Below, one piece after another: positions 24,660-33,894 of a DNA stretch of 64,000 bases. The DNA comes from Phycomyces nitens. Lineage: Eukaryota > Mucoromycota > Mucoromycetes > Mucorales > Phycomycetaceae. The stretch spans positions 1,860,001 through 1,924,000 of the forward strand of contig JAHRBC010000004.1 of NCBI GenBank assembly GCA_022702545.1, given 5' to 3'. The first letter of the stretch is position 1. Each line of letters begins with the position of its first letter. The notes under the pieces are model-generated. The model did no database searches. It was not told the origin of the DNA and saw nothing but the letters and a program-made list of their open reading frames with translations. The position numbers were made by a program, and so were the translations under genes.

Positions 24660-25036
24660 GGAAAGCAGCAAGTTTGCCAAGTTTCGCGTACGTGATGGCC
24701 GCCCATGTTGTATTACAATCACGTGACTAGAAGAGGTTCACTCGGCAGATATGAATATGCATCTTATTCTTTGTTAAAGTCAACGGCATGGTCGACTAGT
24801 CAAAGTATTCTGCTCACTAAAGATACCTCTAGTGCTTTTATCCCATTGTATGCGCTATTGATAAAGATACCCTTTTTTGAACAAAGAATAGCACCAAAGA
24901 CGCACGTGACTTGCTTCTATGCCTTTCTTGACTTGTCTTGGAGTACACTTTTTATTTTATTTTCAACTCTAATGAACTCATCATCGTACTTTCTGAGGGT
25001 AGGAGATGGTCTATGCCCCAGAAAGATAATAACTGC
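24660..25036. promoter_or_regulatory. Upstream region of SNF5 gene with two CACGTGAC motifs
   Basis: CACGTGAC occurs at 24720-24727 and 24903-24910, each containing the palindromic E-box core CACGTG bound by Cbf1/TFE-type bHLH factors in fungi. The first site overlaps an alternative upstream ATG of the SNF5 gene. That they regulate this gene is an inference. Confidence 0.4.
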
Positions 25037-25255
25037 CTACATCATGTAGTCCCAGGAGAACTCTGCCATGGAGGAATTGGGCACGCCTTTATTACCTTCA
25101 ATCCACACTCCAGTTGTCACTTCATCTCCCTCTCTTGCTGTGAGGTTTGCTAAGTCGACCAGGAATGCGTTTTTCTGGATCATTTGCTCGTTTCTCTGGA
25201 TGTTGGCTACCGGCTGCCACAATATAGGTGGTGCAGTTGTAGAGAAGCTGTGGTA
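25037..25255 (-). other. Unrecognised open reading frame, possibly an exon or gag fragment
   Basis: The minus strand is open for about 72 codons, from a TAG to a terminal TAG, and reads gene-like (FSTTAPPILWQP, NAFLVDLANLTAREGDEVTT, FSWDYMM). It has no ATG at a sensible position and no clear partner exon. It could be the last exon of an undetected gene or a scrap of the retroelement relic that begins 370 bp to the right. I do not assign a function. Confidence 0.3.
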
Positions 25256-25619
25256 CTAGGCATACGTATGACTCTTAAATCCAACCAAAGTTTAGAAATA
25301 AGAAAGAGTACAGTCTTTGGATGTCTTGCATAAAACATAACTGGGTCAAATATCATTTATTGTTACTATTATTCAATAGAATACAAATAGTTTTTATATA
25401 CTCTATTCAAGATACATGTCATCAAATGTTACTTTTTTTTATATTGAGATATTTCTTTTTTTAAAGATGTAAAAAGATTCAATGGCTGCAATTACTAGTC
25501 AATTTGATCTCGAGACCATTTGGCATGACTAGTGCTTTTAGTCAAGATGATAAACTACAATTTGGTAGCCTCCAATCTTGTGACAGAATAGATTGATTAT
25601 CTCATTGGAACATGAATGC

Positions 25620-26540
25620 CAAAGGCTTAAAGTCAAATTGTCATATCCAAAGCATAATCAGTCCTATCAAATGAATGTCAAGGCTAGGCATCAAGTTTGT
25701 ACCAATACCAACATCTATATTCTCAGCGAGATCCATAACTTCAAACGAGTGTGCTATCTTTTTTATCCATTATATGAAACATTTATTTTATTGGTAACTC
25801 CTAGTCTATGGGTTGTAACGTCCTTTGTTGCCAACACGATCCTTCCCTTGCGAGGAAGTATCGCCCAACCAAATTTGCTACAGATTTTGGTGTTAACCGA
25901 ACTGATAGTAGCCCCGGTGTCCACCAATGCCCACAGTTGCTCGCCTTAGGGAGAGCACTGTTCCAGATCCATTTCCATGGACTGGTCATCCTCGGATGAG
26001 CTAGCATCCAAGGGAACGAGGGGGTCTTCCACGACGACATGAGCAGAACCCGACACAGAACTGGATGGGCCAGAGACAGAATAGCAGCGATGTCTTGGTG
26101 ACCAGATTTCACCACACCAGTGACACGGAGAGGACTCAACTTTACTTGTTGGTGTTTGTGGCGTGCTTCTCCATACGATTACCACCCTTGGCAGCCAGGA
26201 CGTTCTTCAGAACTCGGCAATCTTCCGAGTCATGGTTTCCCTTGTCATGCAAGGTACAGCGCTTCACGGCAAAGCGGTCATGACTGTGTGAAGACCCACG
26301 AGAGGAACCGGCAGAACGGTCAAGAGAAGCAGGAGTGGAACCAGATAGAGAGTTCAGGGAGCAGAGAACCAGTGTATGCCACAGACATAAGGTCGTCGTT
26401 GATCTGGGCTTCCCTACGGACCCACTGGAACCTGTCAGTGTATTGGTTGACTGATTCCTTGGTTGACATGTTCATCGCCATGAGTTCCTGGGTGGACTGA
26501 ACACGATATTCTATATTTTTGGTACAAGGGTCCCACAAAC
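25620..26540 (-). mobile_element. Ty3/gypsy-like retrotransposon relic (gag end and protease)
   Basis: Read on the minus strand, a Gag-like piece (VQSTQELMAMNMSTKESV, VNQYTDRFQWVRREAQIND) is followed by a Cys/His cluster CTLHDKGNHDSEDC and by CHWCGEIWSPRHRC, both resembling nucleocapsid zinc-binding units. An aspartic protease segment then contains LWALVDTGATISSVN with the catalytic DTGA, and further on HSFEVMDLAENIDVGIG. The frame is broken by at least one stop plus a one-base shift after VSYNG, and reverse transcriptase and integrase are absent. No LTRs were found flanking it. It is a dead fragment. Confidence 0.75.
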
Positions 26541-27735
26541 AATAGACAAAGGGATATTGGAAGTGTCATAGAGGCAGTTGTCGAACCAGGAACGCTGTCT
26601 TGTTGAACATATGATAAGACAACCGGAACAGTACTAATTGAAACCAGGGTCGTATGTCAAGAAGTCATTATGGAGTTTGTGGAGACCTTTTTCAGTGGAG
26701 GAATAGGTCATTTTGTATAGTTTTTGTTTTTTTTGAAGTCTTTGAAATAATCTCAATTTTATAAGTCACACAATAAAATCTATTATTAATGCCTTGGATT
26801 CAGCAAAAAACCATCAGCCAATAGGGCAATAGGTAAAGTACTTTAATAAAACATCAAAGAACTGCTCTTGATCTGTCTCATATATCGAATTGAACCGATA
26901 CAAAACTCAATTATTTTTTTAGAAATGGACATGTTGGAAATCACCTTTACAGTTTTTCCAGAGTGTTTTATTGTTAATAAAAAAATATCCCAAAAGTTAA
27001 AAGGGCATTAAAGACACTAATGACCGGTTCAATTCATAAAACACTATAGTCAGCTTGGTAGTCTTTGATAATTCGGTTTAATGAAGACGCGTATTATTTC
27101 TAGATGGCATCTAAAAATTCCCTAGGTGACTAAATTGGGTCTGGGTCTATTTTGTGGCTTCTGGTAAAGTTTGGCTGGTACAAGACTCAAAGAGTACAAT
27201 AGAGAATTAGAATGTATTGAGGCTGAAACTAGATCAATAAAGAAGACGTGCAAGTATCTGCTGATACTTCATCTAAGCTATGCAGGGTTTATTAGACAGG
27301 TAAATATTGTATTTACCGATAGCCTCGGTTATTAACTGTTCATAAAAGTATAGAAATCTAATTGATCCTCTTTAACATCCCTGGGAATCCAAGTACAATG
27401 GGGATCTTTGGGAATATCAGCTTTCGTACCACACTCGGAAACAAAAGACTTCTTTAAAAGAAAAGAAAAATGGCAATTGATAGAATATAAATACCAAGAA
27501 GATTAAGTACTAACCCATCTAAAACCATTTATTGCATCTTTATAAAGACATCTTTATCGATTTCGAACAAGGTCTAAAGGGTCATGTCTTACAGAATATC
27601 ATCTGTGGATCATTTGAAAGGGCCAAGCCAAGACCAATCACACACTTCGTGACTTTCTTTCTTCTTGGTGATCTTTTTCTATCCAGGCAACGTCCAACTT
27701 TTGTTCCAAGCACGTCCTTTGCTAGTTCCCTTGTC
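26541..27735. other. Non-coding region upstream of CDP-alcohol phosphotransferase
   Basis: AT-rich DNA with no gene found. The first ~150 bp may still be decayed gag. The last ~300 bp are less AT-rich; an open frame in phase with the downstream gene runs upstream from 27736 but lacks family similarity, so it is treated as leader or promoter. Confidence 0.5.
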
Positions 27736-29200
27736 ATGACGTCCATCCTCAAGTCAGAGTTTTTAGACGAAAAGCAACTTGCCAACCTTAGGCTGTACAA
27801 GTATGCTGCTGTCGACCGATCCTTTGCAACAAAATACGTTCTTAGACACTACTGGGATGTTGCCATTCGTCTGTTTCCAATGTGGATGGCGTAGGTCTTG
27901 TCCCTTTTATGATCACAGAACTTATTTCTGCCTTAGACCAAATCTTATTACTCTCACTGGATTGATGTTTATGATCATCAATGTCATCCTGACCGTAATC
28001 TACCGTCCAGCTATGGATGCTGGTGGTCCAAGCTGGATATATTTTAGTTATGCAGCCGGTCTGTGGCTCTATTCTACATTTGACAATGTAGATGGACGAC
28101 AGGCGCGTAGAACAGGAACTTCCTCCCCACTTGGAGAACTGTTTGATCATGGCTGTGATGCACTTAATTGTTCGTTTGCGGCCACTCTCCAGGCAGCTGG
28201 ACTGGGTATGGGCCATTCAATGGGAACAGCTTCAATCTATGTCATTGCCATGGCTGGATTCTATCTCTCTACTGCCGAGGAATATCACACTGGAGTACTT
28301 TATCTGGGATATGTGAATGCTCCCACAGAAGGAGTGATATTGTCATGCATAATCTTTATTCTATCCGGTATCTATGGTAATGAAACGGACCTCTCTTTAG
28401 AGTGATTCAAAGGGTATTCATCACATCAGTTGGGCAATTGGGGTACCTCAATTGGATACGTGTGATGGTCAATAGGTGCTTCAATCTGGCAGACACCTTT
28501 GGGAAATGTACTATCTGTTGGGTATGGATGGTTGGAAGAGCAGTCTTTGGCTCATGTTCTGGTGGGATTCATCGGCTGCATGCTCGTGTTCACCCATGCG
28601 CCTGTCTGGTAAGAGAACCATTAGACAGATACCTGTGTATCTGATCACAATTGCATATCATCAGTTTCTATGCCATGTACAAGGCCTGTGTTGCCCATAA
28701 GAAGCCATTTGTACAGACTATGATGATCGAAAACCTGCCAATTGTATCATATACTGCCGCCTTTATCTTTTGGGTTACATCGCCCTACTCCACCATCTTC
28801 TCGGCACAGCATTTCATCCTGTTTGCAATCACCACTGGTATCGTTTTTGGTCGCATGGCATCCAAGATTATCCTTGCCCATCTCACAAAGTCTCCATTTC
28901 CCAATTTTACTGTTCTTTTGATCCCTCTCTATGTTGGAGCTATTTTGGTGAACCTTCCCCGGTTGTCATTTATGTAAGTTGACTGGATTATAGTAATTGT
29001 TGGTCATGGTTTTTTTTTATTGATTGATTGATTATAAAAGCGATCCAATTTTGACACCTTCATCCGAGTACTACTTTTTGGTTGGATACTTTGTATTCGC
29101 TCTGGTTGCGTATCTTCGCTGGGCAATGATCGTAATTGATAACTTTTGCTCCTACCTTGGAATCCGTTGCCTGGTGATTCCCAAGGCCAAAACTCAATAA
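27736..29200 (+). CDS. CDP-alcohol phosphotransferase (choline/ethanolamine phosphotransferase, CPT1/EPT1 type)
   Basis: Five exons (27736-27890, 27937-28376, 28476-28608, 28665-28973, 29041-29200) encode 398 residues. The signature D-G-x2-A-R-x8-G-x3-D-x3-D is complete: D104, G105, A108, R109, G118, D122 and D126, within DNVDGRQARR and LGELFDHGCD. The N-terminal block LYKYAAVDRSFATKYVLRHYW and WMAPNLITLTGL are family hallmarks, followed by several hydrophobic membrane segments. Known reaction: transfer of phosphocholine or phosphoethanolamine from the CDP-alcohol to diacylglycerol, the last step of the Kennedy pathway, in the ER or Golgi membrane. Substrate preference cannot be read from the sequence. 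Confidence 0.94.
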
Positions 29201-29551
29201 AAAGTAAATTCTCATATTCATTCATGGCAGTAAAATGATTGTTCCATTTTAAAAGTCAAAGCTGCAAAGAGGCTTAGAGGACCAAATCTGTTAAGGTGTG
29301 ACGTAGAATCCCGCACCCCTGACGATGACTGGATGTATAACTGAGTATTATAAAATCTTTAAAAAAAACCAACAACCGCGCCTGGCACTCGAGACTTGCA
29401 AAAAAGAGAGAAAAAGGCAACGCTTCTTCCTCCTTCTCGTTCAAAGACACACATGTAAGTCTATCACGAGAGAAAGATAGAGAGAGATAGTTTCCAGGCA
29501 GTTGATACCAACAGGAGCTGATTTGTATTTTTATTTTTCAATGTATAGCCA
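29201..29551. promoter_or_regulatory. Promoter and probable leader intron of ATP synthase subunit b gene
   Basis: This spacer includes the 3' end of the previous gene and the ATP4 promoter. A GTAAGT at 29455-29460 and an AG at 29547-29548, four bases before the start codon, frame a likely 94-bp intron in the 5' untranslated leader, with a T-rich tract before the acceptor. The leader intron is an inference. Confidence 0.45.
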
Positions 29552-30683
29552 ATGGCTTTCAGATTGTTGACCAAGGGCGCTGCTGGTAAGGCCTTTTATT
29601 TTTTATTATTATTTAATTATGTGCAAATGGAGTTGGGGATTGCACGCGTATAATTGTATATAAATTATCTTGCTTAATTCTCATCTTTCTTGGACCTTGT
29701 TTTCTGCATTTAGCCGCTGCCATCTCCCGCCCCATCGTTAGTGCTTCCCGCAAGACTCTCGGTGCCACTGCGTAAGTTAAATGCACATGGTTTTGTTTTC
29801 TCGGAAGCTTCATTAAACGCGCCATTATCTCCATTACAATAGTATCCGTCACTACTCAGCCCCCACCAAGGAGGGTAAGTCGACTTTTACGATGAATGAG
29901 TATATAAATTATAAAAAAAAAGAACAGTCTGTCTGATAATCTCGTAAAGTTGATCCCAAGACCAAGGCCAACAGCATCATTGACTCTCTTCCCGGAAACT
30001 CCTTTGTCTCCAAGACCGGCTTCGTCACTCTCAGCACTGGTGCTGCCACCTTCTTGATCTCCAAGGAGATTTACGTCTTGAATGAGGAGACCCTTGTTCT
30101 CGTCGCTTCGCTCGGTCTTCTCGGTGTACTCCTCAAGTACGTCCGTGAGCCCTTCACCACCATGGCCAACGACCACATCTCCGTACGTTTTAGTATATAA
30201 AAAAGGAATCAAGATTACTTATCATTATTGTGTGGATAAACAGCGTATCAAGAACATCTTGGTTCAGGCCCGTGAGGACCACAAGTCCGCTGTCCAGGAA
30301 CGCATCAACGAGGTTGGTCAGATGAAGGACTTGGTCGATGTCACCAAGTCTCTCTTTGCCATCTCCCGCGAGACTGCCGAGTTGGAGGCCGAAGCCTTTG
30401 TGTTGAAGCAGCAGGTTGCCGTTGCCCATGAGCTCAAGACCACCCTTGACTCCTGGGTCCGCCACGAGGCCAGTGTCCGTGAGCGTGAGCAGAAGCAGTT
30501 GGCTGCTTTCTTGATCGAGAAGATCCAGAAGGACTTGCAGGACCCCAAGGTCCAGCAGCAGATCCTCGACCAGGCCATTTTGGATGTCCAGAGTAAGTTA
30601 TAATAAACGTCTGTGCAATTGAGTGGTATTGACGGAATGTATCTTTTACATCTACATTTACAGAGCTCGCCAAGTCTGCCTAA
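29552..30683 (+). CDS. ATP4: Mitochondrial F1Fo ATP synthase subunit 4 (b), ATP4
   Basis: Six exons (29552-29585, 29714-29771, 29843-29874, 29950-30182, 30244-30592, 30664-30683) give 241 residues, close to the ~240 typical of fungal Atp4. The first ~45 residues (MAFRLLTKGAA, ISRPIVSASRKTLG, RHYSAP) form a basic, Ser-rich mitochondrial presequence. VDPKTKANSIIDSLPGNSF starts the mature protein, followed by two hydrophobic segments and a long charged helix (REDHKSAVQERINEVGQMKD and on) for the peripheral stalk. Known role: stator stalk linking Fo to F1. The three short 5' exons (34, 58 and 32 nt) and the 20-nt last exon are notable. Confidence 0.94.
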
Positions 30684-31223
30684 GATATTCATTGTACATC
30701 CAAAATAAACATCCAAAAATCACATTTGTGAATTGTTACAAATTGTATTACATTCTCTTGATCTGTAAACCAAGTAGATTGTGTTTGCATAAAATAAGAA
30801 GAAGAAGAAGAAGAAGAAGAAAATGTCAATTCAATGAGATTTTAAACAAGACGATCTTGATTTTGTATTGATTATTGCAATGTTGGATTTCCAATATCTC
30901 TTTTATATATATAATCAATATCTTGTCCGTTTTCTAATAACAACAATAATGCTTGACTCTGTACAAGATCCTTTTTTGAATTTCTACAGCCAAGGATTGA
31001 TTGCAAGCCAATCCTATATAAAAAAATAGGTTGAAATGAAATCAATAAGGCACAAGACGGCAGACATGACGGAGATATACACGAGGATGTTGTACAGTTG
31101 TATTTCATTTCTGGTTGCAGTGGTTTTATATATATATAAAGAGATTATGGATAAAAAAAAAGACATGACAATATCCTCTGCAGATTCCAATGCATTTGAT
31201 GAGCTCATGATACTTTGGGGGGT
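30684..31223. other. AT-rich spacer with (GAA)n tract
   Basis: 3' region of ATP4. It contains about seven GAA/AAG units near 30798-30820 and short AT runs near 30905 and 31128. No gene is seen. Confidence 0.6.
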
Positions 31224-31573
31224 TCAACCGAGTAACTCTAGCATCAGCATAAGATCATTAAGCCCTTTGCGAATATTCTCGACAAGAGTTTGTCTATTAA
31301 AGAATTGTGCCTGTACAGCGAGAGTTGAACTGCAATGATATGATTCACCTTTTGTCTTTATAGACCATTTCTCTAATCTATATTTTCCCGAGTCTCAATA
31401 CTTTTGGTATATTATCTGTTGTTGTTTTCATGACTGCCGTGGTTTCTTGATCCTTTTGTTCCTTTTCCCAAGAGCAAGTTGGGAAATACCCGAGTCTTAT
31501 TTCCAAATCAATGGCTGATTCCGTTTAGATGACCAGCAAGAATTCTGTTGGCTTCAAGCGCCATGAGTCGCAT
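31224..31573 (-). pseudogene. Unresolved minus-strand coding region with interrupted frame
   Basis: The minus strand carries protein-like text. An ATG at 31573 opens MRLMALEANRILAGHLN. Shifted by one base, AIDLEIRLGYFPTCSWEKEQ and DQETTAVMKTTTDNIPK continue to a TAG, and then IREMVYKDK leads through a GT-AG intron to a good final exon (31224-31329) ending FNRQTLVENIRKGLNDLMLM with ELLG and a stop. I could not find splice sites that join all parts in phase, so the gene is either broken or has an exon structure I missed. The family is not recognised; the helical, charged C-terminus would suit a small subunit of a larger complex (inference). Confidence 0.4.
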
Positions 31574-31918
31574 AATTTACTGCCACTTCCACCTCTTGTC
31601 TAGCAATTACCCTCTTTACAATGGTATTCAGAGGCAGTTTTACAGCAACAACAACAACAAAGGCAGACCAATGCCATCTTCTTTATAAATTGATAGCATG
31701 TTTAATAGTCGTCCGTTTGGGTTGATAGATGATTGATTCTTTACCATATTAGGGAATTATTGAAATATAATAAAGGCCATTCATTGGACAATTAATTTTC
31801 TGTATACTAGAAAAAGAAAAAAGAAAAATAATTTTTCTTTTTTACTGTATCTTCACTTGTATACACTGACACACACAAATACACATACATACATATACAC
31901 ATCTATACATACTTTACA
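31574..31918. other. Spacer upstream of TFIIE-beta
   Basis: Holds the TFIIE-beta promoter: a CAA/ACA-rich stretch near 31640-31665, polyA/T tracts near 31810-31845 and an ACAC/ATAC-rich leader directly before the start codon. No other feature is supported. Confidence 0.5.
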
Positions 31919-33039
31919 ATGTCTCTGTCTGATCAAGTTAAAAAGTTTAAAAACACTCTCTCGGCCAATACTGGCCTTGGTGTTAAGCGTACGGCCAATG
32001 CAGCCCACAATGAAAATACCTCTTCTTCTGTGGGCTACATTGCCAACAACACAAAAGCATCATATGAGTTATCAAGCCAAGAAGCTCGAAAGAGGGCAAA
32101 GAAAGCGACTGGTACTATATACATTCACATGTGTACGTGTACGTGTTGATGGCCTTTTTCTAGTTTATTCACAGCCTGCAAATACGGGCACTGGTCATCA
32201 TGCCATGAGCCAACTTTATACTGTCATTCAATTTCTAAAGGATTGCGATCATCCACAGTCGGTAGTGAGCATCGCCACAAGAACAAAAGTGGAAATTACA
32301 CGAAATCAAGTGCTATGGGATAAACTGATTAAAAATAGCAAGATCGAATACAACCCAGTAAACAAGACATTTGCTTACAAGGCAAGTCCGAGTCAATATT
32401 ACAATAACCATAACATGGGTCTCATCAGTATTATCTCTAGCCTACCTATCAAATCAAGAGTAAAGATGATCTGTTGTCTCTCCTTACCTCAAAGAAGAAT
32501 GAAGGAGGAATGGATTATAAGGATCTCAAGGATTCATATTCTAAATTGGCTAATGCAGTAGAGGAGCTTGCAAATGAAGGGAGAATACTTGTGATCCGTA
32601 ATAAGGATGGCAATCCTAGAGTGTTGTTCTACAATGATATGCAGTACAACACATATATAGATCAAGGTAAGGATACCAAGGATTGGTGGTGTGATCTCAG
32701 GGCTAATAGTTTGGCAGACTTTCAAAAGATGTGGACAGAAATCTCTATACCAGACGAAACAGATCTTCCAAAGGCCCTCGAGAATGGTATAAAGAGCAAG
32801 ATGGTTGAATAGGGTTGCTGATATATGTTTTAATAGCCGGACTCAAGACAATGGAAGTATTTGAGAAGAAAGTGGTCTCAGAGGTAAAGACAAGACAAGA
32901 CAAGATCATGGGCTATTGTTTGCTAATGGTTGAATAGGCCAAGCCAAAGCGATCCAAGACGCGCAACAAGAAGATCAAGATTACCAATACTCATCTTGAT
33001 CACATTGATCTATCCAAGGACTATGTTCCCAAGAAGTAA
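31919..33039 (+). CDS. TFA2: Transcription initiation factor TFIIE subunit beta (TFA2)
   Basis: Five exons (31919-32111, 32164-32381, 32441-32786, 32837-32883, 32938-33039) give 301 residues. Winged-helix segments are visible in SQLYTVIQFLKDCDHPQSV with NPVNKTFAYKPTYQIKSKDD and in YSKLANAVEELANEGRILVI. The C-terminal block KRSKTRNKKIKITNTHLDHI ending in DLSKDY is diagnostic of TFIIE-beta. Known role: recruits and stimulates TFIIH and stabilises promoter melting with RNA polymerase II. The second intron must use a GC donor (AAG|GCAAGT at 32381/32382), because only this joins FAYK to PTYQIKSK in frame. The next gene's ATG is only 70 bp after the stop. Confidence 0.93.
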
Positions 33040-33109
33040 TAAATCTATTGATGTCTTATGGGCACAAATAACAATAATAATAATAATTCATCAATGTGAC
33101 TGGGTTGAA

Positions 33110-33576
33110 ATGGAGAAAACAGAGAGACAATGGACGATGAGCTTGGGTTGTACTGGAATGCAGGCTCATCGTCGTCGTTCTTCAAAGTCAATCCTCTTGC
33201 CCTGTGCTTCTCCTAATGTAGCTGGACAGATATATGCTCGGAGGATGACAGTTCATCTTCCAGAAACACTTCCAGATACTACCTATTTGTGGGGTTATTT
33301 TTTGCTTATTTCGACCTGGCTAATCTTCTTCATCACAATGTACTCGCTGATTGGAAGACATTGGGTGCCGGTAACAAATAACAAGGCATGGCAACCAAGA
33401 AAAAGAAAAAAGAAAGAAAAAAAGGGTGCCATTGAAATCTAATCTTGTCAATCTAGGTCTTGGATTGGATCCGAGAAGATTCCTACTATTGCTATGTGGT
33501 TCCAGTCACAGCAATAGTCTTCATATACTTTGTGGTCTGTAACTGGATGGGCATGAAATTCTTCCGACACAATTGA
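33110..33576 (+). CDS. PIG-Y-like subunit of GPI-N-acetylglucosaminyltransferase
   Basis: Two exons (33110-33370 and 33457-33576) encode 126 residues. The C-terminal end WMGMKFFRHN nearly repeats the end of human PIGY (WMGIKLFRHN), and two hydrophobic segments (YFLLISTWLIFFITMYSLIG and CYVVPVTAIVFIYFVVCNW) match the two membrane passes of that family. The N-terminal ~55 residues (including MSLGCTGMQAHRRRSSKS) are extra compared with the 71-residue human protein. Known role: small ER membrane subunit of the complex that adds GlcNAc to phosphatidylinositol, the first step of GPI-anchor synthesis. It lies 70 bp behind the TFIIE-beta stop on the same strand, leaving little room for a separate promoter. 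Confidence 0.8.
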
Positions 33577-33894
33577 ATAAAGCTGTACTGATTTCTGGAA
33601 AAAGCTGCCTTGTTGTTATTTTGTTTGCTCTTCAGAGGGTTGCTCCCAAAAGCCAACCCCTTTGAGGGCGGACCATCAAATAAAATGAGGGACCTGACCC
33701 TTTTCGAATTTCTTGCCCACGCCTTTCCTTTTCCAACAGCCAAACTCCAGTCTATTGACCCAAAAGAAAATAAACAACAAACCTCTTGCCGTCCTTTTTT
33801 CTCCCTTCTCTTTCTCTCTTTCTGCCTTGTTTTCCTTTTATAGGCAATAGTCTGTCCTTAACATTATTATTATTATCACTATTATCATAAAAAC
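33577..33894. other. Spacer before casein kinase 1 gene
   Basis: 318 bp containing the PIG-Y 3' end and the kinase promoter and leader. It has a strongly pyrimidine-rich block at about 33785-33840 and an ATT-rich stretch just before the start codon. Confidence 0.55.

Noticed and set aside
24660..24722. Upstream ATG at 24722 as the SNF5 start
   Set aside because: It adds 21 residues without family similarity, and the ATG at 24659 gives the typical Asn/Gln-rich start; not fully excluded.
30082..30603. 173-codon frame starting inside ATP4 as a separate gene
   Set aside because: It is the main ATP4 exon read through the preceding intron; the six-exon model explains it fully.
31857..32561. 234-codon frame overlapping the TFIIE-beta start
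   Set aside because: It is exon 2 of TFIIE-beta plus intron read-through; the first part lies in the leader.
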